DNA of 5,891 nt, taken from assembly GCA_003516705.1 (NCBI GenBank), contig DPCJ01000141.1:1-5891 (forward strand). Reading direction: 5' to 3'. Source of the stretch: Prolixibacteraceae bacterium (GTDB taxonomy: Bacteria; Bacteroidota; Bacteroidia; Bacteroidales; Prolixibacteraceae). Each line of letters opens with the position of its first letter. Positions within the stretch are counted from its first letter, which is position 1. The notes below the pieces were generated by a model that did not search any database, was not told the origin of the DNA, and saw only the letters and a list, made by a program, of their open reading frames with translations. Position numbers and translations under genes: made by a program. Shown here piece by piece: positions 5,056-5,891 of this stretch.

Positions 5056-5891
5056 TTATTTAATTCCTCTGACTCTTTTTTCCCAGTTCCAGGCTGAAAG
5101 CAACGTTTCGTCCAATCCTTTTTCAGCTTTCCAACCCAGTTCCACATTGGCGAAGGTTGTATCGGCCCATATTTTTTCAATATCACCGGCGCGGCGATCA
5201 ACAATTTTATAGTTTAGTTTTACGCCGGTGGCCCTTTCAAAACCAGTTACCACTTCCAGAACAGAAAGTCCGGTTCCGGTTCCAAGATTAAACACTTCGT
5301 AGTTTAATTTGTTTTTCCCTTCCAACAACCGTTCGATGGCAATTACATGTGCTTTTGCAAGATCAACCACATGAATATAATCGCGCACAGCCGACCCGTC
5401 AGACGTATTGTAGTCGTTACCAAAAACTTTAAGCTCGTCGCGCAATCCGGCCGCAGTTTGCGTAATAAACGGCACAAGATTTTGCGGAACACCCAACGGC
5501 AACTCCCCAATTAGTGCCGTCGCGTGCGCACCCACCGGATTAAAATACCTGAGCGCAATTCCTTTGAGTTGCTGATTTACGGCAATGGTTTCGCGCAAAA
5601 TATCTTCGCTGATTCGTTTTGTATTTCCATACGGCGACTCGGCATCTTTACGAGGGGTTTGTTCGGTAACCGGCAAAACTTCGGGCTGACCGTAAACTGT
5701 GCACGACGATGAAAAAACCATATTTGAAATTCCATATTGAATCTGGTTTTCAAGAATATTCATCAGCGAAACCAGGTTGTTACGGTAATAATTCAATGGT
5801 TTTTGCACCGATTCGCCAACTGCCTTAAAAGCTGCAAAATGAATTATGGCATCAATATCTTTATTTCGGGCAAAAAAGCCGGCGGTTTTGT
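5056..5891 (-). CDS. galE: UDP-glucose 4-epimerase, 5'-partial
   Basis: GalE interconverts UDP-glucose and UDP-galactose with bound NAD+, feeding both galactose use and surface glycan synthesis. The frame runs off the right edge (last full codon 5887-5889), leaving 277 C-terminal residues; roughly the first 60, including the Rossmann GxxGxxG, are outside. Visible in order (numbering from the first visible residue): 'DAIIHFAAFKAVGESVQKPL' (13-32), the catalytic 'SSSCTVYG' (60-67), 'SPYGNTK' with Y87 and K91, 'RYFNPVGAH' (114-122), 'DGSAVRDYIHVVDLA' (164-178), and the C-terminal 'NVELGWKAEKGLDETLLSAWNWEK'. These are GalE signatures and distinguish it from RmlB. A GTG at 5806-5808 could be read as a start but is internal, as the conserved 'HFAAFKAVGES' lies upstream of it. 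It is the upstream partner of rmlB. Confidence 0.95.
   Translation of the reverse strand, partial: KTAGFFARNKDIDAIIHFAAFKAVGESVQKPLNYYRNNLVSLMNILENQIQYGISNMVFSSSCTVYGQPEVLPVTEQTPRKDAESPYGNTKRISEDILRETIAVNQQLKGIALRYFNPVGAHATALIGELPLGVPQNLVPFITQTAAGLRDELKVFGNDYNTSDGSAVRDYIHVVDLAKAHVIAIERLLEGKNKLNYEVFNLGTGTGLSVLEVVTGFERATGVKLNYKIVDRRAGDIEKIWADTTFANVELGWKAEKGLDETLLSAWNWEKRVRGIK

Noticed and set aside
5806..5808. GTG as the start of galE, giving a complete 250-aa protein
   Set aside because: The frame stays open to the window edge and encodes the conserved GalE segment 'IIHFAAFKAVGES' before this codon, so the gene is cut by the edge.

Overview
The window looks like a chromosomal segment of a Bacteroidota (Bacteroidetes) bacterium. 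The evidence is a CotH-type secreted protein with a type IX secretion (T9SS) C-terminal sorting domain, a DUF2807 'SGSG' surface protein, ribosomal protein S16 with the long Ala/Glu-rich tail typical of this phylum, A-rich rather than Shine-Dalgarno-like leaders, and TATCTTTG boxes that match the Bacteroidetes -7 promoter consensus TAnnTTTG. A marine or anaerobic Marinilabiliales-like lineage is a reasonable guess, but the sequence does not prove it.

Layout. Positions 1-1698 are read rightward: the 3' end of a CotH-family secreted protein (cut off at the left edge), then a small secreted protein of unknown function. Everything from 1761 to the right edge is read leftward. In transcription order this is galE (5' end cut off at the right edge), rmlB (7 bases after galE), rpsP, rimM and a DUF2807 protein. 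The two blocks converge on a hairpin at 1711-1742 that can serve as a shared terminator.

How the genes relate. galE and rmlB form a tight nucleotide-sugar pair (UDP-galactose and the dTDP-rhamnose precursor) that supplies surface polysaccharide synthesis. rpsP and rimM are the common pairing of a small-subunit ribosomal protein and a 30S maturation factor, but here a strong intrinsic terminator lies between them. rimM has its own TATCTTTG box only 5 bases before its ATG, so it may be made from a leaderless or near-leaderless mRNA. The three exported proteins (CotH, the 210-aa protein, DUF2807) are envelope or surface products.

There is no rRNA, tRNA, CRISPR array, insertion sequence or obvious mobile element. 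No gene-free stretch exceeds 300 bases; the longest, 3110-3301, holds the rpsP terminator and the rimM promoter candidate. I see no convincing undescribed multi-gene system. The most interesting points are the rpsP/rimM expression architecture, a possible one-base frame problem at the start of the 210-aa gene, and the seven-rung SGSG protein.
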